Assembly: GCF_018139565.1 (NCBI RefSeq)
Contig: NZ_JAGSPK010000005.1
Span: forward strand, 285,563 to 349,562
Reading direction: 5' to 3'
DNA: 64,000 bases
From: Cognatundibacterium rivi
Lineage (GTDB): Bacteria > Pseudomonadota > Gammaproteobacteria > Burkholderiales > Burkholderiaceae_D
Shown here: positions 7,859 through 17,870 of the stretch, in pieces
Position numbering within the stretch: the first letter of the stretch is position 1
Layout: each line of letters opens with the position of its first letter
The notes under the pieces: model-generated
What the model saw: only the letters and a program-made list of their open reading frames with translations
Database searches by the model: none
Told to the model about the DNA's origin: nothing
Made by a program: the position numbers and the translations under genes

Positions 7859-8580
7859 TAGCCGACGCCGCGCAGGCTGACCAGCAAATGCGGCACATCT
7901 GCAGCTTCTAATTTTTTACGCAATTTGCTGATATGGCTATCAACGGTACGCTCCAGGCTGTCACCTTCTGGTAGGCAGCTGACCAGTAATTCCGCGCGAC
8001 TATGCACCCGCGCCGGTGTGCGCGCCATGTGTGCCAGCAAACGGAATTCGGTCAGCGTAAGAGACAGTGGAAGCGCTGCATCGTTTCTCAGTACGTGCGC
8101 CTGATGCGATTCCAGATTGACTTCGATTGGTCCACAGCGCAACAGCCCACGCTCCGCTACGCCATTACTACCTGTGCGCCGCAGAACCGCCAACGCCCGC
8201 GCCGCAACCTCTGCCGGATTAAACGGTTTAACGACATAATCATCGGCACCAACACGCAATGCAATCAGCTTATCAATATCCTGATCATGTGACGTCAACA
8301 TGATCACTGGGGTATTCCCTCTTCGCCGCAACTCGGACAATACCTGCCAACCGTCAACATGGGGCATTTTGACATCCAGTAAAACCAGATCCGGCTTGAT
8401 CGCAAGATGCAACTCTAATGCAGCTCGTCCATCTTTTGCATGAGCGGTACGCATGCCATCCCGGTGTAGATAAGCCTTGATGATTTCGACAATTTCCGGT
8501 TCATCTTCCGCAATGAGAACTAAGGCACCACCAGATTCTGGTTTATTTGTACCGACGAAATTAACAGCAGGATGGTTCAT
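7837..8580 (-). CDS. AdeR-like OmpR-family response regulator
   Basis: Response regulator of 247 residues with a receiver domain (acidic pocket EDE near 25-27, phospho-Asp about D69 in LLDVKMP, Lys about 119 in VVKPF) and a C-terminal winged-helix DNA-binding domain ending in ERTVDSHISKLRKKLE and GVGYCL. The run DQDIDKLIALRVGADDYVVK closely resembles what I recall of Acinetobacter AdeR. It should regulate the divergent RND efflux genes whose first ATG is about 125 bp away. The short intergenic region probably contains both promoters and the regulator's site. Confidence 0.9.
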   Translation of the reverse strand: MNHPAVNFVGTNKPESGGALVLIAEDEPEIVEIIKAYLHRDGMRTAHAKDGRAALELHLAIKPDLVLLDVKMPHVDGWQVLSELRRRGNTPVIMLTSHDQDIDKLIALRVGADDYVVKPFNPAEVAARALAVLRRTGSNGVAERGLLRCGPIEVNLESHQAHVLRNDAALPLSLTLTEFRLLAHMARTPARVHSRAELLVSCLPEGDSLERTVDSHISKLRKKLEAADVPHLLVSLRGVGYCLKSPS

Positions 8581-8705
8581 AGGTGTTCAGAAAAAATATC
8601 GGTCTCCATCATAACTCCATAAATTCACCACGAAAACCCCACGCTGTTTTATTAAGCTTACAGATGACCAGTCTGAATCTGGATATTCCAAAAAGGTACA
8701 TCACC

Positions 8706-9872
8706 ATGAAGCAAACGTTTGTTAAACAGCGATTAATGATAGCGACACTTGCCGCTATGAATCTCGCCGCATGCGACAAATCAACACCCGAAGTGGCAAC
8801 CCCGCCCGCCATTGTGGCGGCAATGAAAATTCAATCATCCAATGTCGTTTTACATGATGAGCTGGAGGGCCGTGTGGTTGCCTATCGCACCGCAGAAATT
8901 CGCCCGCAAGTAGGTGGCATCGTTCTGAAACGTCTGTTTCAGCAAGGTGCTGAGGTACGTGCCGGACAAGCATTATTTCAAATTGATGCAGCACCACTGA
9001 AGGCAGAATTGGATATCGCCGCCGCTGCCCTCAAACGATCAGAAGCCGTTTTTGAGCGCGCCGCACTGCAAAGCAAGCGACTGCAGCAAATGGCAGAAAG
9101 TGATGCGGTCAGCCGTCAAGTATTGGACGATGCGCAATCCGCAACGGCGCAGGCAGCCGCCGAGCTTGCGCAAGCGAAGGCCACCCTCGCACGACGCCAC
9201 CTCGATCTTGACTATGCCAGCATCAAAGCGCCTATTTCCGGACGTATTGGTCAGGAATTGCTGACTGAAGGCGGATTGGTCACGGCCAGCGATGTCAATC
9301 CCATGGCAAAAATCCAGCAGATTGATCGCGTCTATGTTGACGCCAGAAAGCCGGCATCAAAATTAAGATCCATGCGTGATCTGCCTGGAAGTGATCAGAA
9401 CAACGGCGCAAAGGAAATCCAGGTTCAGGTACTGGACGCGGAAGGCCATCCTTACCCAGTCAAAGGCACACTGTTGTTCTCCGGTGTGAATGTTGACGCA
9501 AGCAGCGGTGAGATCGTGATGCGTATTGAAGTAGACAACCGTGAACGCCTGTTGTTACCCGGAATGTATGTGCGTGCCCGCATCCCGCAGGGAACTGCTA
9601 CCCCTTCAGTCATCGTTCCGCAGCAGGCTGTCCAGCGTGATAGTGCAGGAAAGCCCTATCTGTGGATCATTGAAGCCAACAAAAAAGTTACGCAGAAACC
9701 GGTTGAACTTGGTGCCGTCATTGGTGCTGACTATGTCGTCACCAATGGTGTCAGTGCTGGCCAGCTTGTCGTCGTTGAGGGGCTGGAGCGTTTGCAACCG
9801 GGAAGCGAAGTCAATGCGCAGCCCTGGAAAGCGATACCAGCGACACCAGCATCTTCTGCACGTTCGAAATAA
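8706..9872 (+). CDS. RND efflux periplasmic adaptor (AdeA/AcrA-like lipoprotein)
   Basis: Membrane fusion protein of the tripartite pump. The start at 8706 (AAGG nearby) gives 388 residues with a lipoprotein signal: basic N-terminus, hydrophobic stretch and lipobox LAAC. Order of domains: barrel-sandwich/lipoyl half starting with GRVVAYRTAEIRPQVGGIV, an alpha-helical hairpin (about residues 95-165), the second lipoyl half with LDYASIKAPISGRIG, a beta-barrel and a membrane-proximal domain. It is the first gene of an operon with the permease 15 bp downstream and the outer-membrane factor next. An upstream in-frame start at 8583 would put 41 residues before the signal peptide and is rejected. 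Confidence 0.93.
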   Translation: MKQTFVKQRLMIATLAAMNLAACDKSTPEVATPPAIVAAMKIQSSNVVLHDELEGRVVAYRTAEIRPQVGGIVLKRLFQQGAEVRAGQALFQIDAAPLKAELDIAAAALKRSEAVFERAALQSKRLQQMAESDAVSRQVLDDAQSATAQAAAELAQAKATLARRHLDLDYASIKAPISGRIGQELLTEGGLVTASDVNPMAKIQQIDRVYVDARKPASKLRSMRDLPGSDQNNGAKEIQVQVLDAEGHPYPVKGTLLFSGVNVDASSGEIVMRIEVDNRERLLLPGMYVRARIPQGTATPSVIVPQQAVQRDSAGKPYLWIIEANKKVTQKPVELGAVIGADYVVTNGVSAGQLVVVEGLERLQPGSEVNAQPWKAIPATPASSARSK

Positions 9873-9887
9873 TCCCCGGGAATGATC

Positions 9888-12800
9888 ATGCCGCAATTTT
9901 TTATTCATCGCCCGATTTTCGCCTGGGTCATTGCCATCTTCATCGCTCTGGCCGGAATCATTGCGATTCCGCAGTTGCCGATCGCGCGCTTTCCATCGAT
10001 TGCACCACCCAGCGTCAGTATCAGCGCCAGCTATCCGGGTGCGACACCAAAAACACTGAACGATGCCGTTGTCAGCGTGATTGAACGCGAACTCTCAGGT
10101 GTTAAAAACCTGCTTTATTTCGAGTCCACTGCGGATAGTTCTGGCAGTGCACAGATCAGCATCACGTTTAAACCCGGCACAGATCCGGCAATGGCGCAGG
10201 TCGATGTGCAAAACCGGATCAAAACGGTAGAACCTCGCTTACCGCAAGTGGTACGTCAGAACGGGCTCGGTGTGGAGTCGGCCTCAGCAGGATTCCTGAT
10301 GATCGTGGGGCTGAGCTCCAAAGAGGACAGCCTCAGCGAGGCCGATCTGAGCGACTATTTCGCCCGTAACATCGTGGAGGAATTACGCCGGATTGGGGGC
10401 GTCGGCAAAGTGCAGTTATTCGGCGCAGAAAAAGCGATGCGGATATGGGTCGATCCGGCCAGGCTGCAAGCTTATAATTTATCCATGAGTGATGTGACAA
10501 CGGCAGTTGCACAACAAAACATTCAGATTGCTCCGGGAGCCATCGGAAGTTCACCGGCAATGACTGGCCAGCGCGTCACCTTTCCGCTGGAAGCACGCGG
10601 TCAGTTAGAAACGCCAGCCCAATTTGGCGCTATCGTTTTGCGCGCTAACGCCGACGGCAGCAAAGTCACGATTGCAGATGTCGCCAAAGTTGAACTCGGA
10701 GCGCAATCGTATGGCTTCTCTAATCGTGAAAACGGTAAGGTGGCAACGGCTGCAGCTGTTCAGCTTTCGCCGGGAGCAAACGCGGTCAAAACCGCTAAAG
10801 CGGTGCGCGCAAGAATGGCGGAACTGCAAAAATCGATGCCAGCAGCAATCAGTTACTCGATTCCATTTGATACCGCACCATTCGTTGAAATATCAATCGA
10901 AAAAGTGATTAAAACCTTGCTTGAAGCCATGGCGCTGGTGTTTCTGGTGATGTATTTATTCCTGCAAAAAGTGCGCTACACATTGATCCCGGCAATCGTC
11001 GCCCCGATCGCATTACTAGGCACATTTGCGCTGATGCTGTTGATTGGCTTCTCCGTTAACGTGCTGACGATGTTCGGCATGGTACTGGCCATCGGCATCA
11101 TTGTGGATGATGCGATTGTCGTGGTTGAAAACGTTGAGCGATTAATGGCAACGGAAGGCTTATCACCTAAAGAAGCCACTTCCAAAGCGATGAAGGAAAT
11201 CAGCGGAGCAGTCGTCGGCATTACGCTGGTGCTGACCGCCGTATTCATTCCTATGGCACTCGCCAGTGGCTCTGTCGGCGCGATCTACCGGCAGTTTTCA
11301 ATGTCGATGGTGGTCTCGATTCTGTTCTCTGCATTTCTGGCGCTGACACTGACACCTGCGCTGTGCGCGACCATTTTGAAACCAATTAACGCTGATGCCC
11401 ATGCGAGTACAGGTTTCTTTGGCTGGTTTAACCACCAGTTCGAGCGCATGACCAGCGGATATTCAGCATGGGTCGTCACCCTGCTGAAACGAAGCGGCAG
11501 AACCATGCTGATGTTTGCCGCCATCGTTGTTGCACTGGTGTTTTCATTTGGTCTGCTTCCCAGCTCATTTTTACCGGAAGAAGATCAGGGATATTTCATG
11601 ACCTCGTTTCAGCTGCCTTCGGATGCAACAACAGAGCGCACGCTGGATGTGGTGAAGGTGTTTGAAAAACATGTCGCATCCCGTCCGGGAATCGATGCGA
11701 ATCAGACCATCCTCGGGTTCAGTTTCTCCGGTGCCGGAACGAATACAGCAATGGCCTTTACGATGTTGAAAGACTGGTCACAACGGAATGGCGCGACAGC
11801 AGCAGACGAAGTCAGCCGGGCGCAGCTTGCGATGTCTGGTGTCACTGAAGGTACGGTCTTCAGTCTGATGCCACCAGCGATTGATGAACTCGGCACATCT
11901 TCCGGCTTTACACTACGCCTGCAGGATCATTCAAGCAAAGGCGAAGACGCTTTACGTGATGCGCAAAATACCTTGTTGAGGCTGGCCTCACAAAGCAAAT
12001 TAGTGACAGCAGTCTATCCCGATGGACTGCAACCGGGTAGCAACGTCAGGCTTGATGTCAACCGCAAGAAAGCCGAAACACTGGGCGTATCGTTTACCAG
12101 CATCAGTGACACGCTGTCGACGGCAATGGGCTCCGCTTATGTGAATGACTTCGTGAACGCTGGACGTGTTCAGCAAGTGATTGTTCAGGCTGACGCGAAA
12201 TCACGGATGCAGATTGATGATGTCTTGAAACTGCATGTACGCAGCAGCACTGGACAGGTCGTGCCACTCACAGAACTCGTTACGCCAGTCTGGGGTAAAG
12301 CTGCCCTGCAGTTAGTACGCTTTCAGGGCTATCCATCGGCACGGATTTCAGGCAGCGCTGCCCCCGGAGTCTCCAGCGGTGATGCGATGAATGAAATGGA
12401 ACGCCTTGCGGCGCAATTGCCCCCCGGCTTTGCGCTTGAGTGGGTTGGCCAATCCTTGCAGGAACGTCAGTCGGCATCGCAGGCACCGATGCTGATGGCA
12501 CTCTCCATGCTGGTCGTTTTTCTTGTACTGGCCGCTTTGTATGAAAGCTGGTCGATTCCATTGTCGGTCATGCTGGTTGTTCCACTCGGTCTGATTGGTG
12601 CCATCCTCGCCGTCTTTCTGCGCGATTTATCAAACGATGTTTTCTTTAAAGTCGGTCTGATCACGATCATTGGTTTATCTGCCAAAAATGCGATTCTGAT
12701 TGTTGAATTCGCGAAGCAACTGGTCGGGCAAGGCATGAGTCTGTCTGATGCAGCGTTGCAAGCGGCGAGATTACGCTTACGTCCGATTCTGATGACATCA

Positions 12801-13040
12801 CTGGCATTCGGGCTGGGGGTGTTCCCACTCGTTATTGCGACTGGTGCGAGTGCAGAGACTCAACACGCAATCAGTACCGGCGTACTCGGCGGCATGATCA
12901 GTGCGACGGTACTGGCAATCTTCTTCACACCCGTTTTCTTTGTGGTTGTACTGAGTACGGCACAAAGAATAGCAAAACGATTCCATAAAAAAACAGATGC
13001 TGACAAAACTGCCAGTTCTGCTCCGGTGATTGAAAGCTAA
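9888..13040 (+). CDS. RND multidrug efflux permease (AdeB/AcrB, HAE1 family)
   Basis: Proton-driven inner-membrane pump of 1050 residues. The N-terminus MPQFFIHRPIFAWVIAI is canonical for HAE1 permeases. Two tandem halves each carry a large periplasmic loop and membrane helices. The proton-relay motif in TM4 is seen as GIIVDDAIVVVENVER, with the Asp pair conserved. The second half ends in a TM10-TM12 set with GLSAKNAILIVEFAKQ and RLRPILMTSLAF. The ATG at 9888 has GGGA six bases upstream, so it is preferred over the ATG at 9882. Likely substrates are amphipathic drugs or biocides; specificity cannot be read from the sequence. Confidence 0.95.
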   Translation: MPQFFIHRPIFAWVIAIFIALAGIIAIPQLPIARFPSIAPPSVSISASYPGATPKTLNDAVVSVIERELSGVKNLLYFESTADSSGSAQISITFKPGTDPAMAQVDVQNRIKTVEPRLPQVVRQNGLGVESASAGFLMIVGLSSKEDSLSEADLSDYFARNIVEELRRIGGVGKVQLFGAEKAMRIWVDPARLQAYNLSMSDVTTAVAQQNIQIAPGAIGSSPAMTGQRVTFPLEARGQLETPAQFGAIVLRANADGSKVTIADVAKVELGAQSYGFSNRENGKVATAAAVQLSPGANAVKTAKAVRARMAELQKSMPAAISYSIPFDTAPFVEISIEKVIKTLLEAMALVFLVMYLFLQKVRYTLIPAIVAPIALLGTFALMLLIGFSVNVLTMFGMVLAIGIIVDDAIVVVENVERLMATEGLSPKEATSKAMKEISGAVVGITLVLTAVFIPMALASGSVGAIYRQFSMSMVVSILFSAFLALTLTPALCATILKPINADAHASTGFFGWFNHQFERMTSGYSAWVVTLLKRSGRTMLMFAAIVVALVFSFGLLPSSFLPEEDQGYFMTSFQLPSDATTERTLDVVKVFEKHVASRPGIDANQTILGFSFSGAGTNTAMAFTMLKDWSQRNGATAADEVSRAQLAMSGVTEGTVFSLMPPAIDELGTSSGFTLRLQDHSSKGEDALRDAQNTLLRLASQSKLVTAVYPDGLQPGSNVRLDVNRKKAETLGVSFTSISDTLSTAMGSAYVNDFVNAGRVQQVIVQADAKSRMQIDDVLKLHVRSSTGQVVPLTELVTPVWGKAALQLVRFQGYPSARISGSAAPGVSSGDAMNEMERLAAQLPPGFALEWVGQSLQERQSASQAPMLMALSMLVVFLVLAALYESWSIPLSVMLVVPLGLIGAILAVFLRDLSNDVFFKVGLITIIGLSAKNAILIVEFAKQLVGQGMSLSDAALQAARLRLRPILMTSLAFGLGVFPLVIATGASAETQHAISTGVLGGMISATVLAIFFTPVFFVVVLSTAQRIAKRFHKKTDADKTASSAPVIES

Positions 13041-13041
13041 T

Positions 13042-14427
13042 ATGAAGTACATCATTTTCTCTGCATTGATTCTGGTGCTGTCCGCCTGCTCGCTGGCACC
13101 GGATCTGGACAGGCCGGCCGCACCGATACCGGGTATCTACTCAACACAAGCGCAAATGCAAGGCAAGAGCATCGCTGAAACCGGTTGGCGTCGCGTCTTT
13201 ACAGACCCGCAGTTGCAATATCTGATCCAACTCGCGTTGGAAAACAATCGTGATCTGCGCATCGCAAGTCTGAACGTAAAAGCTGTGCGTGCACAATTTC
13301 AGATACAGAATAGCGCTCGTTTGCCAACAGTTGATGCCACTGCCGGAAGTGTCCGCCAGCGTACCGCGATGACAGACAGTACAGCGGCATCCATCAACAC
13401 TCAGCATTCGGCAGGCTTAACAATGACTGCTTTCGAGCTGGATTTTTTTGGCCGCGTGAAATCATTAAGCGATGCAGCATTCGCGAGATATCTGGCCAGC
13501 GAACAAGGGCAACGTTCCGCGAAAATATCACTGATCGGTGCTGTGGCAGATGCTTATTATGAGAATCTTCTGGCAAGGCAACAACTCGATTTAACAGAAA
13601 AAACCTTAGCTGACTGGCGCACGTCGCTGAAACTCACACATAGCTTAAAAGCAGCAGGGCAAGTCAGTAGTGCGGATGTGACTATCGCCGAAGGGCAAGT
13701 CGCCAGCGCCGAAGCGGATTTATCGGAGCGGCAGCGTCAGCTCAGCAAAACCCTTAATGGATTGCGTTTGCTGACAGGCAGCGAGTTGATTCATAACAAG
13801 GCGAACTCTGACAGCATCAGCGATAGCGCTTTACCGCCGCAGATACCCGCCGGCCTGCCATCCGACCTGCTGACCTTGCGTCCCGACATCTTACAGGCGG
13901 AACAAAATCTGATTGCGGCCAACGCCGACATCGGCAATGCCAGAGCAGCTTTTTTCCCCCGTATATCGCTGACAACGTCAATCGGATACAGCAGCTCCTC
14001 GCTGAGCAATCTTTTTGGTGGCAATCAACATACATGGTCATTCGCACCGCAAATGACACAACCCATCTTTCAGCATGGGCGCCTGCGTTCGGAATTAAAG
14101 TTGGCAGAAATACGGAAATCGTCAGCCATTGCAGAATATGAGCGCGCGATACAAACCGCCTTCCGTGAGGTGGCAGACGCACTCGCAGGTCAAGCGACAT
14201 ATGCAAGCCAGATCGAAGCGCAACAGCGCTTTGCCGACAGTGCCAGAAAAAATCTGAATCTGACTCGCGTCAGATTCAGCGCCGGACAAGACAGCCGTCT
14301 GCAATTACTGGATGCGCAACGGACGTTATACACGGGTCAACGAGCCTTACTGGAACTCCGCAGACAACAATCCAGCAATACAGTGGTGCTTTATAAATCT
14401 CTGGGTGGCGGCGTACTGGACGAATGA
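13042..14427 (+). CDS. RND outer-membrane factor (NodT/OprM-type lipoprotein)
   Basis: TolC-like channel of 461 residues that completes the tripartite pump. It has a signal peptide with lipobox LSAC, then two tandem outer-membrane-efflux repeats; the second contains LTLRPDILQAEQNLIAANAD and the duplicated beta-strand regions around RISLTTSIGYSSSSL. The start at 13042 follows the permease stop by one base, indicating coupling. The TTG at 13030 is rejected because it lies within the permease. The 3' end overlaps the next gene (ATGATGA). Confidence 0.94.
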   Translation: MKYIIFSALILVLSACSLAPDLDRPAAPIPGIYSTQAQMQGKSIAETGWRRVFTDPQLQYLIQLALENNRDLRIASLNVKAVRAQFQIQNSARLPTVDATAGSVRQRTAMTDSTAASINTQHSAGLTMTAFELDFFGRVKSLSDAAFARYLASEQGQRSAKISLIGAVADAYYENLLARQQLDLTEKTLADWRTSLKLTHSLKAAGQVSSADVTIAEGQVASAEADLSERQRQLSKTLNGLRLLTGSELIHNKANSDSISDSALPPQIPAGLPSDLLTLRPDILQAEQNLIAANADIGNARAAFFPRISLTTSIGYSSSSLSNLFGGNQHTWSFAPQMTQPIFQHGRLRSELKLAEIRKSSAIAEYERAIQTAFREVADALAGQATYASQIEAQQRFADSARKNLNLTRVRFSAGQDSRLQLLDAQRTLYTGQRALLELRRQQSSNTVVLYKSLGGGVLDE

Positions 14428-15407
14428 TGAATACATTGAATACCGTCATGCAGACAAGCGAACATCAATCTGTTCCGGTTAAAACCTCGCTCGTGACTTT
14501 GGCTGATAGCCTCGCAGGCTTAAGTGGCACAGTGCGATTTCGTACAATGCTAAAGCTATATGGAAGAGCTATCTTACGGTCAAACCTGACGTATCAGTGG
14601 CTGCATTTATTGAATTCACATCATTTTTATAGCGACCTGGTCAGAGCCAGATCACGATTTATTCACAAGCCCTATCGGCCGTATATTTCGACGTTATTGA
14701 ATCACGACGCACGGGTTCAGGTCATACAGCAGCACTATGCATTTATGCTGGGACAGGGCTTACACGAAATAATCAGGCAAGCCTCCAGAGAGCCAGTTGA
14801 TCTCGCATACTTCACTGGAAAAACGGGTAACACCTACGGCATACACTTATGCGCGATTGATCCTATGGAACGTGAAGGCGAGCTGGTATTGCAATTATCA
14901 CAAAATCAGATATTGATTTACTCATGCGCATTCACCTTTTTCCGGGAAAATGGATGCATGCATATTTATATTGGCTGCATACAAGGATCCCGCGAAGAGA
15001 ACGCCGTGCAGTTGATCCGCAGCAGCACGCGCGATCTCTATGGCATACGTCCTAAAAATTTACTGATCAAGCTGGTCGAACAACTGGGAGTTCAATTTAA
15101 CTGCGAAACACTTCGTCTGGTTGCAAACACGCATCGTGTTGTTCGTCGCTCGATTAAACAGGGAAAGGTATTGTCTGACTACGATGCACTGTGGTCTGAA
15201 ATTGGTGCGTCAAAACGGAAAGACGGTGACTACGAACTGATTTGCAAAAAAATAGTGCCGCCAAATCTGACACTGATCCAGTCAAAAAAACGTTCGGAAA
15301 TCAAAAAACGCCACGACAACATGGTATTCATCGTTTCGGCCATCAAACATCACTTAACGCGCTTACGCAAAACAGCCATGGTGGTATTGCCAAATAGTAT
15401 TGACTGA
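14424..15407 (+). CDS. DUF535 (VirK/YbjX family) protein
   Basis: A 327-residue protein recognised as VirK/YbjX (DUF535) from the segments ARVQVIQQHYAFM, GNTYGIHLCAIDPMEREGE, LSQNQILIYSCAFTF and IYIGCIQGSR. Enterobacterial relatives are linked to stress and antimicrobial-peptide resistance, but the biochemical activity is unknown. It overlaps the outer-membrane factor stop by four bases, so it is translated with the efflux operon. That suggests a role in envelope stress or drug response together with the pump, which is an inference. Starts at 14424 and 14427 are both possible. Confidence 0.87.
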   Translation: MMNTLNTVMQTSEHQSVPVKTSLVTLADSLAGLSGTVRFRTMLKLYGRAILRSNLTYQWLHLLNSHHFYSDLVRARSRFIHKPYRPYISTLLNHDARVQVIQQHYAFMLGQGLHEIIRQASREPVDLAYFTGKTGNTYGIHLCAIDPMEREGELVLQLSQNQILIYSCAFTFFRENGCMHIYIGCIQGSREENAVQLIRSSTRDLYGIRPKNLLIKLVEQLGVQFNCETLRLVANTHRVVRRSIKQGKVLSDYDALWSEIGASKRKDGDYELICKKIVPPNLTLIQSKKRSEIKKRHDNMVFIVSAIKHHLTRLRKTAMVVLPNSID

Positions 15408-15441
15408 GTAGTACAATTCCGGAAATTCATCTGGAATAAAT

Positions 15442-16827
15442 ATGACACTATTTCCGATCATCAAACGCGGCGCATTGACTTGCACGCTTGCACTGTTAAG
15501 TGCATGTTCCACTTATCATCCTTGGCAAAATGAAGTCGCCAAATCCACGTCTGCCTTAGCCCAACGAGAAGATCTGCTGGCAAACCGCCCCTCTATCGTC
15601 GCGGCGGTGACCTTATCCGGTGGTGGTGCCCGCGCTGCCGCTTTTGGTCTTGGCGTGATGCGAGAGTTGAAGGACACCAGTTTTCTCTGGGAAGGTAAAA
15701 GAACGACGATACTCGATAAGGTCGGACTGATCAGTGGCGTATCCGGCGGCAGTATTCTGGCAACCTATTACGCTGCGTTTGGTGATGAGACATTCACTCG
15801 CTTTGAATCTGAATTTTTACTGTCAAATTTTGAAAAAGGCTTGATTCGGACTGCATTTTCCCCCAGACAGATTTATCAGCTTGGCTCCCCATGGTATGGC
15901 CGCAGTCATGTTCTCGAAGAGCAACTCGATCATCTGTACCGCGGCATGACTTTTGGCGATCTACAGAAGAAACAGCATGTCAATGAATTGCTGGTCACCG
16001 CGACCGATCTGACGACGGGTGCGGGATTTGAATTCACACCGGAACAGTTCGCCTTGATTTGTTCCGATCTCGACAATGTGCCGCTCTCTTTCGCTGTGGC
16101 ATCCTCATCCGCAGTACCGATAGTGCTGACGCCGCTGACCTTGCGCAATTACGCGAATAATTGTCCGGCAGCGTCTACCAACGCTTCCGCAGAGAAGAAA
16201 AAAGAGGATGAGGGCAATTACCGCTCGCGCATACTGAAAGCCAATGAAGCCAGTTACAAAGACGCCGCAGCGCGTCCCTATTTACATCTGGTCGATGGCG
16301 GGTTGACGGATAATCTGGGGGTCAGAGCAATGCTGGATCGCATCGTCGCGGAGGGCTCAGTACAGGAAAGTTTTCGTAAAGCCCCACCCGGCTCAATACG
16401 ACGCATGATTCTGATCTCAATTAATTCCGAGCGCGACTTAGGTGAAAAAATAGATCAGAGCGATAAAGTACCGACGACAGGGCAAGTTGCAGACGCGTTG
16501 TTATTTGGCGTCGGTTCACGTGATACCAAGATCACACTGGGAATGTTAAACGACGACGTTGCGCGCTGGAAGCGGGAAATTATCGAAAATCGAGGCAAAA
16601 AAGACAGCCCTTTTTCAGCCGATGCAGAACTGCATCTGATTAACGTCAGCCTGCGCGACATTAAAGATCGTCATTTGCGTCAATCGCTGCTGCAAGTACC
16701 GACAGCATTCACGATTACGCCGGATTACGTCGAACAGCTACAAGCAGCCGGACGCGACGTGTTGCGACAATCTCCGGACTTCCAACGGGTTCTGGAAAGC
16801 CTCAGACAATCTGAGGGCACACCGTGA
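15442..16827 (+). CDS. Patatin-like phospholipase, predicted lipoprotein
   Basis: Serine lipase/acyl hydrolase of 461 residues. It opens with a lipoprotein signal (lipobox LSAC). The catalytic region has the glycine-rich oxyanion loop LSGGGARAAAFGLGV, the nucleophile elbow GVSGGS and the catalytic Asp in VDGGLTDNLG, so a complete Ser-Asp dyad is present. It should act on lipids at the inner face of the outer membrane or in the periplasm. It lies 34 bp after the DUF535 gene and may be read from the same transcript, with a GGAATAA-type ribosome site. Confidence 0.92.
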   Translation: MTLFPIIKRGALTCTLALLSACSTYHPWQNEVAKSTSALAQREDLLANRPSIVAAVTLSGGGARAAAFGLGVMRELKDTSFLWEGKRTTILDKVGLISGVSGGSILATYYAAFGDETFTRFESEFLLSNFEKGLIRTAFSPRQIYQLGSPWYGRSHVLEEQLDHLYRGMTFGDLQKKQHVNELLVTATDLTTGAGFEFTPEQFALICSDLDNVPLSFAVASSSAVPIVLTPLTLRNYANNCPAASTNASAEKKKEDEGNYRSRILKANEASYKDAAARPYLHLVDGGLTDNLGVRAMLDRIVAEGSVQESFRKAPPGSIRRMILISINSERDLGEKIDQSDKVPTTGQVADALLFGVGSRDTKITLGMLNDDVARWKREIIENRGKKDSPFSADAELHLINVSLRDIKDRHLRQSLLQVPTAFTITPDYVEQLQAAGRDVLRQSPDFQRVLESLRQSEGTP

Positions 16828-17047
16828 CAGCAATCATACTTGCTGCCTTTATTCTCTTGGTTTCATTCGACATTCTCACTCTATATTGCATGCTCTGCTA
16901 AAGAGACATAGAAAGAGGCATAGCAAAATCACCATCAAAGCTCAGCAAATATCGATATATCAAAACAACATATAAGCAAATAAATACTAAGTAGTTTGGA
17001 ATAGAGCTGAATTTCATTACGATCCCATGTACTTAATGTGGGGCGAC

Positions 17048-17821
17048 ATGAATTTAACTTATATATTTTCCGGTTTTGCAGTTGGCACACTGGTCGGACT
17101 GACAGGAGTCGGTGGCGGCTCGTTAATGACGCCCCTGTTAACCCTGTTGTTCGGCGTGTCCCCCACTGTTGCGGTGGGCACCGACCTGGCATTTGCCTCA
17201 ATTACCAAGGCCACCGGCACATTTACCCACCGCTTGCGCGGCACCGTGGAATGGCGCGTTGTGCGCCTGCTGTGCTTAGGTGCCTTGCCTGCAGCGATCC
17301 TGGCTACCTTCGGCCTCAAGTATTTTGGCGGACTGAACAAAGAAATTGGCCAGGTCATCCGTTACTCTATCGCCGGCTCAGTATTATTGACTGTGATCGC
17401 TTTGCTATTCAAAAGCAAGATGCTGGCGTGGCTGAATGCGCATCCGGAAAAACAATTGCATGGGCACAAACTGGATGTCGCCACCATCTTTTCCGGTGCG
17501 CTACTCGGCACGCTGGTCACCATTTCTTCCATCGGTGCAGGAGCGATTGGCGCAACCTTGCTGGTCATGCTGTATCCGCGAATGTCGTCAGCACATATTG
17601 CCGGGACAGACATCGCCTATGCCGTTCCGCTGACAGCAATTGCCGCCTTCGGGCACTGGTGGCTGGGATCGATTGACTGGGCATTGCTGGGAGCATTACT
17701 GATCGGCTCCCTCCCCGGCATCACCATAGGCTCGCTCGCTGCACGGGCGGTGCCGGAAAAATTGTTACGTGGCATACTCGCGACAACGCTGACACTGGTT
17801 GCCGCCAAACTCATACTGTAA
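17048..17821 (+). CDS. TauE/SafE-family anion permease, first gene of the cys region
   Basis: Integral membrane protein of 257 residues (from the ATG at 17048, with GGGG upstream), with about eight hydrophobic helices. TauE/SafE hallmarks are the N-terminal GLTGVGGGSLMTPLLTLLFG and the half-repeat SIGAGAIGATLLVMLYP. The family moves sulfite, sulfonates or sulfoacetate. Lying 49 bp before cysI, it may export excess sulfite or import a sulfur source; direction cannot be decided from sequence. A 220-bp gene-free stretch upstream (16828-17047) should hold the promoter. An upstream ATG at 17027 is less well supported. Confidence 0.88.
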   Translation: MNLTYIFSGFAVGTLVGLTGVGGGSLMTPLLTLLFGVSPTVAVGTDLAFASITKATGTFTHRLRGTVEWRVVRLLCLGALPAAILATFGLKYFGGLNKEIGQVIRYSIAGSVLLTVIALLFKSKMLAWLNAHPEKQLHGHKLDVATIFSGALLGTLVTISSIGAGAIGATLLVMLYPRMSSAHIAGTDIAYAVPLTAIAAFGHWWLGSIDWALLGALLIGSLPGITIGSLAARAVPEKLLRGILATTLTLVAAKLIL

Positions 17822-17870
17822 TCAATCATTCAGACAGCGCGATCCAAAGCGTATTTTAAGGATAATAAAG

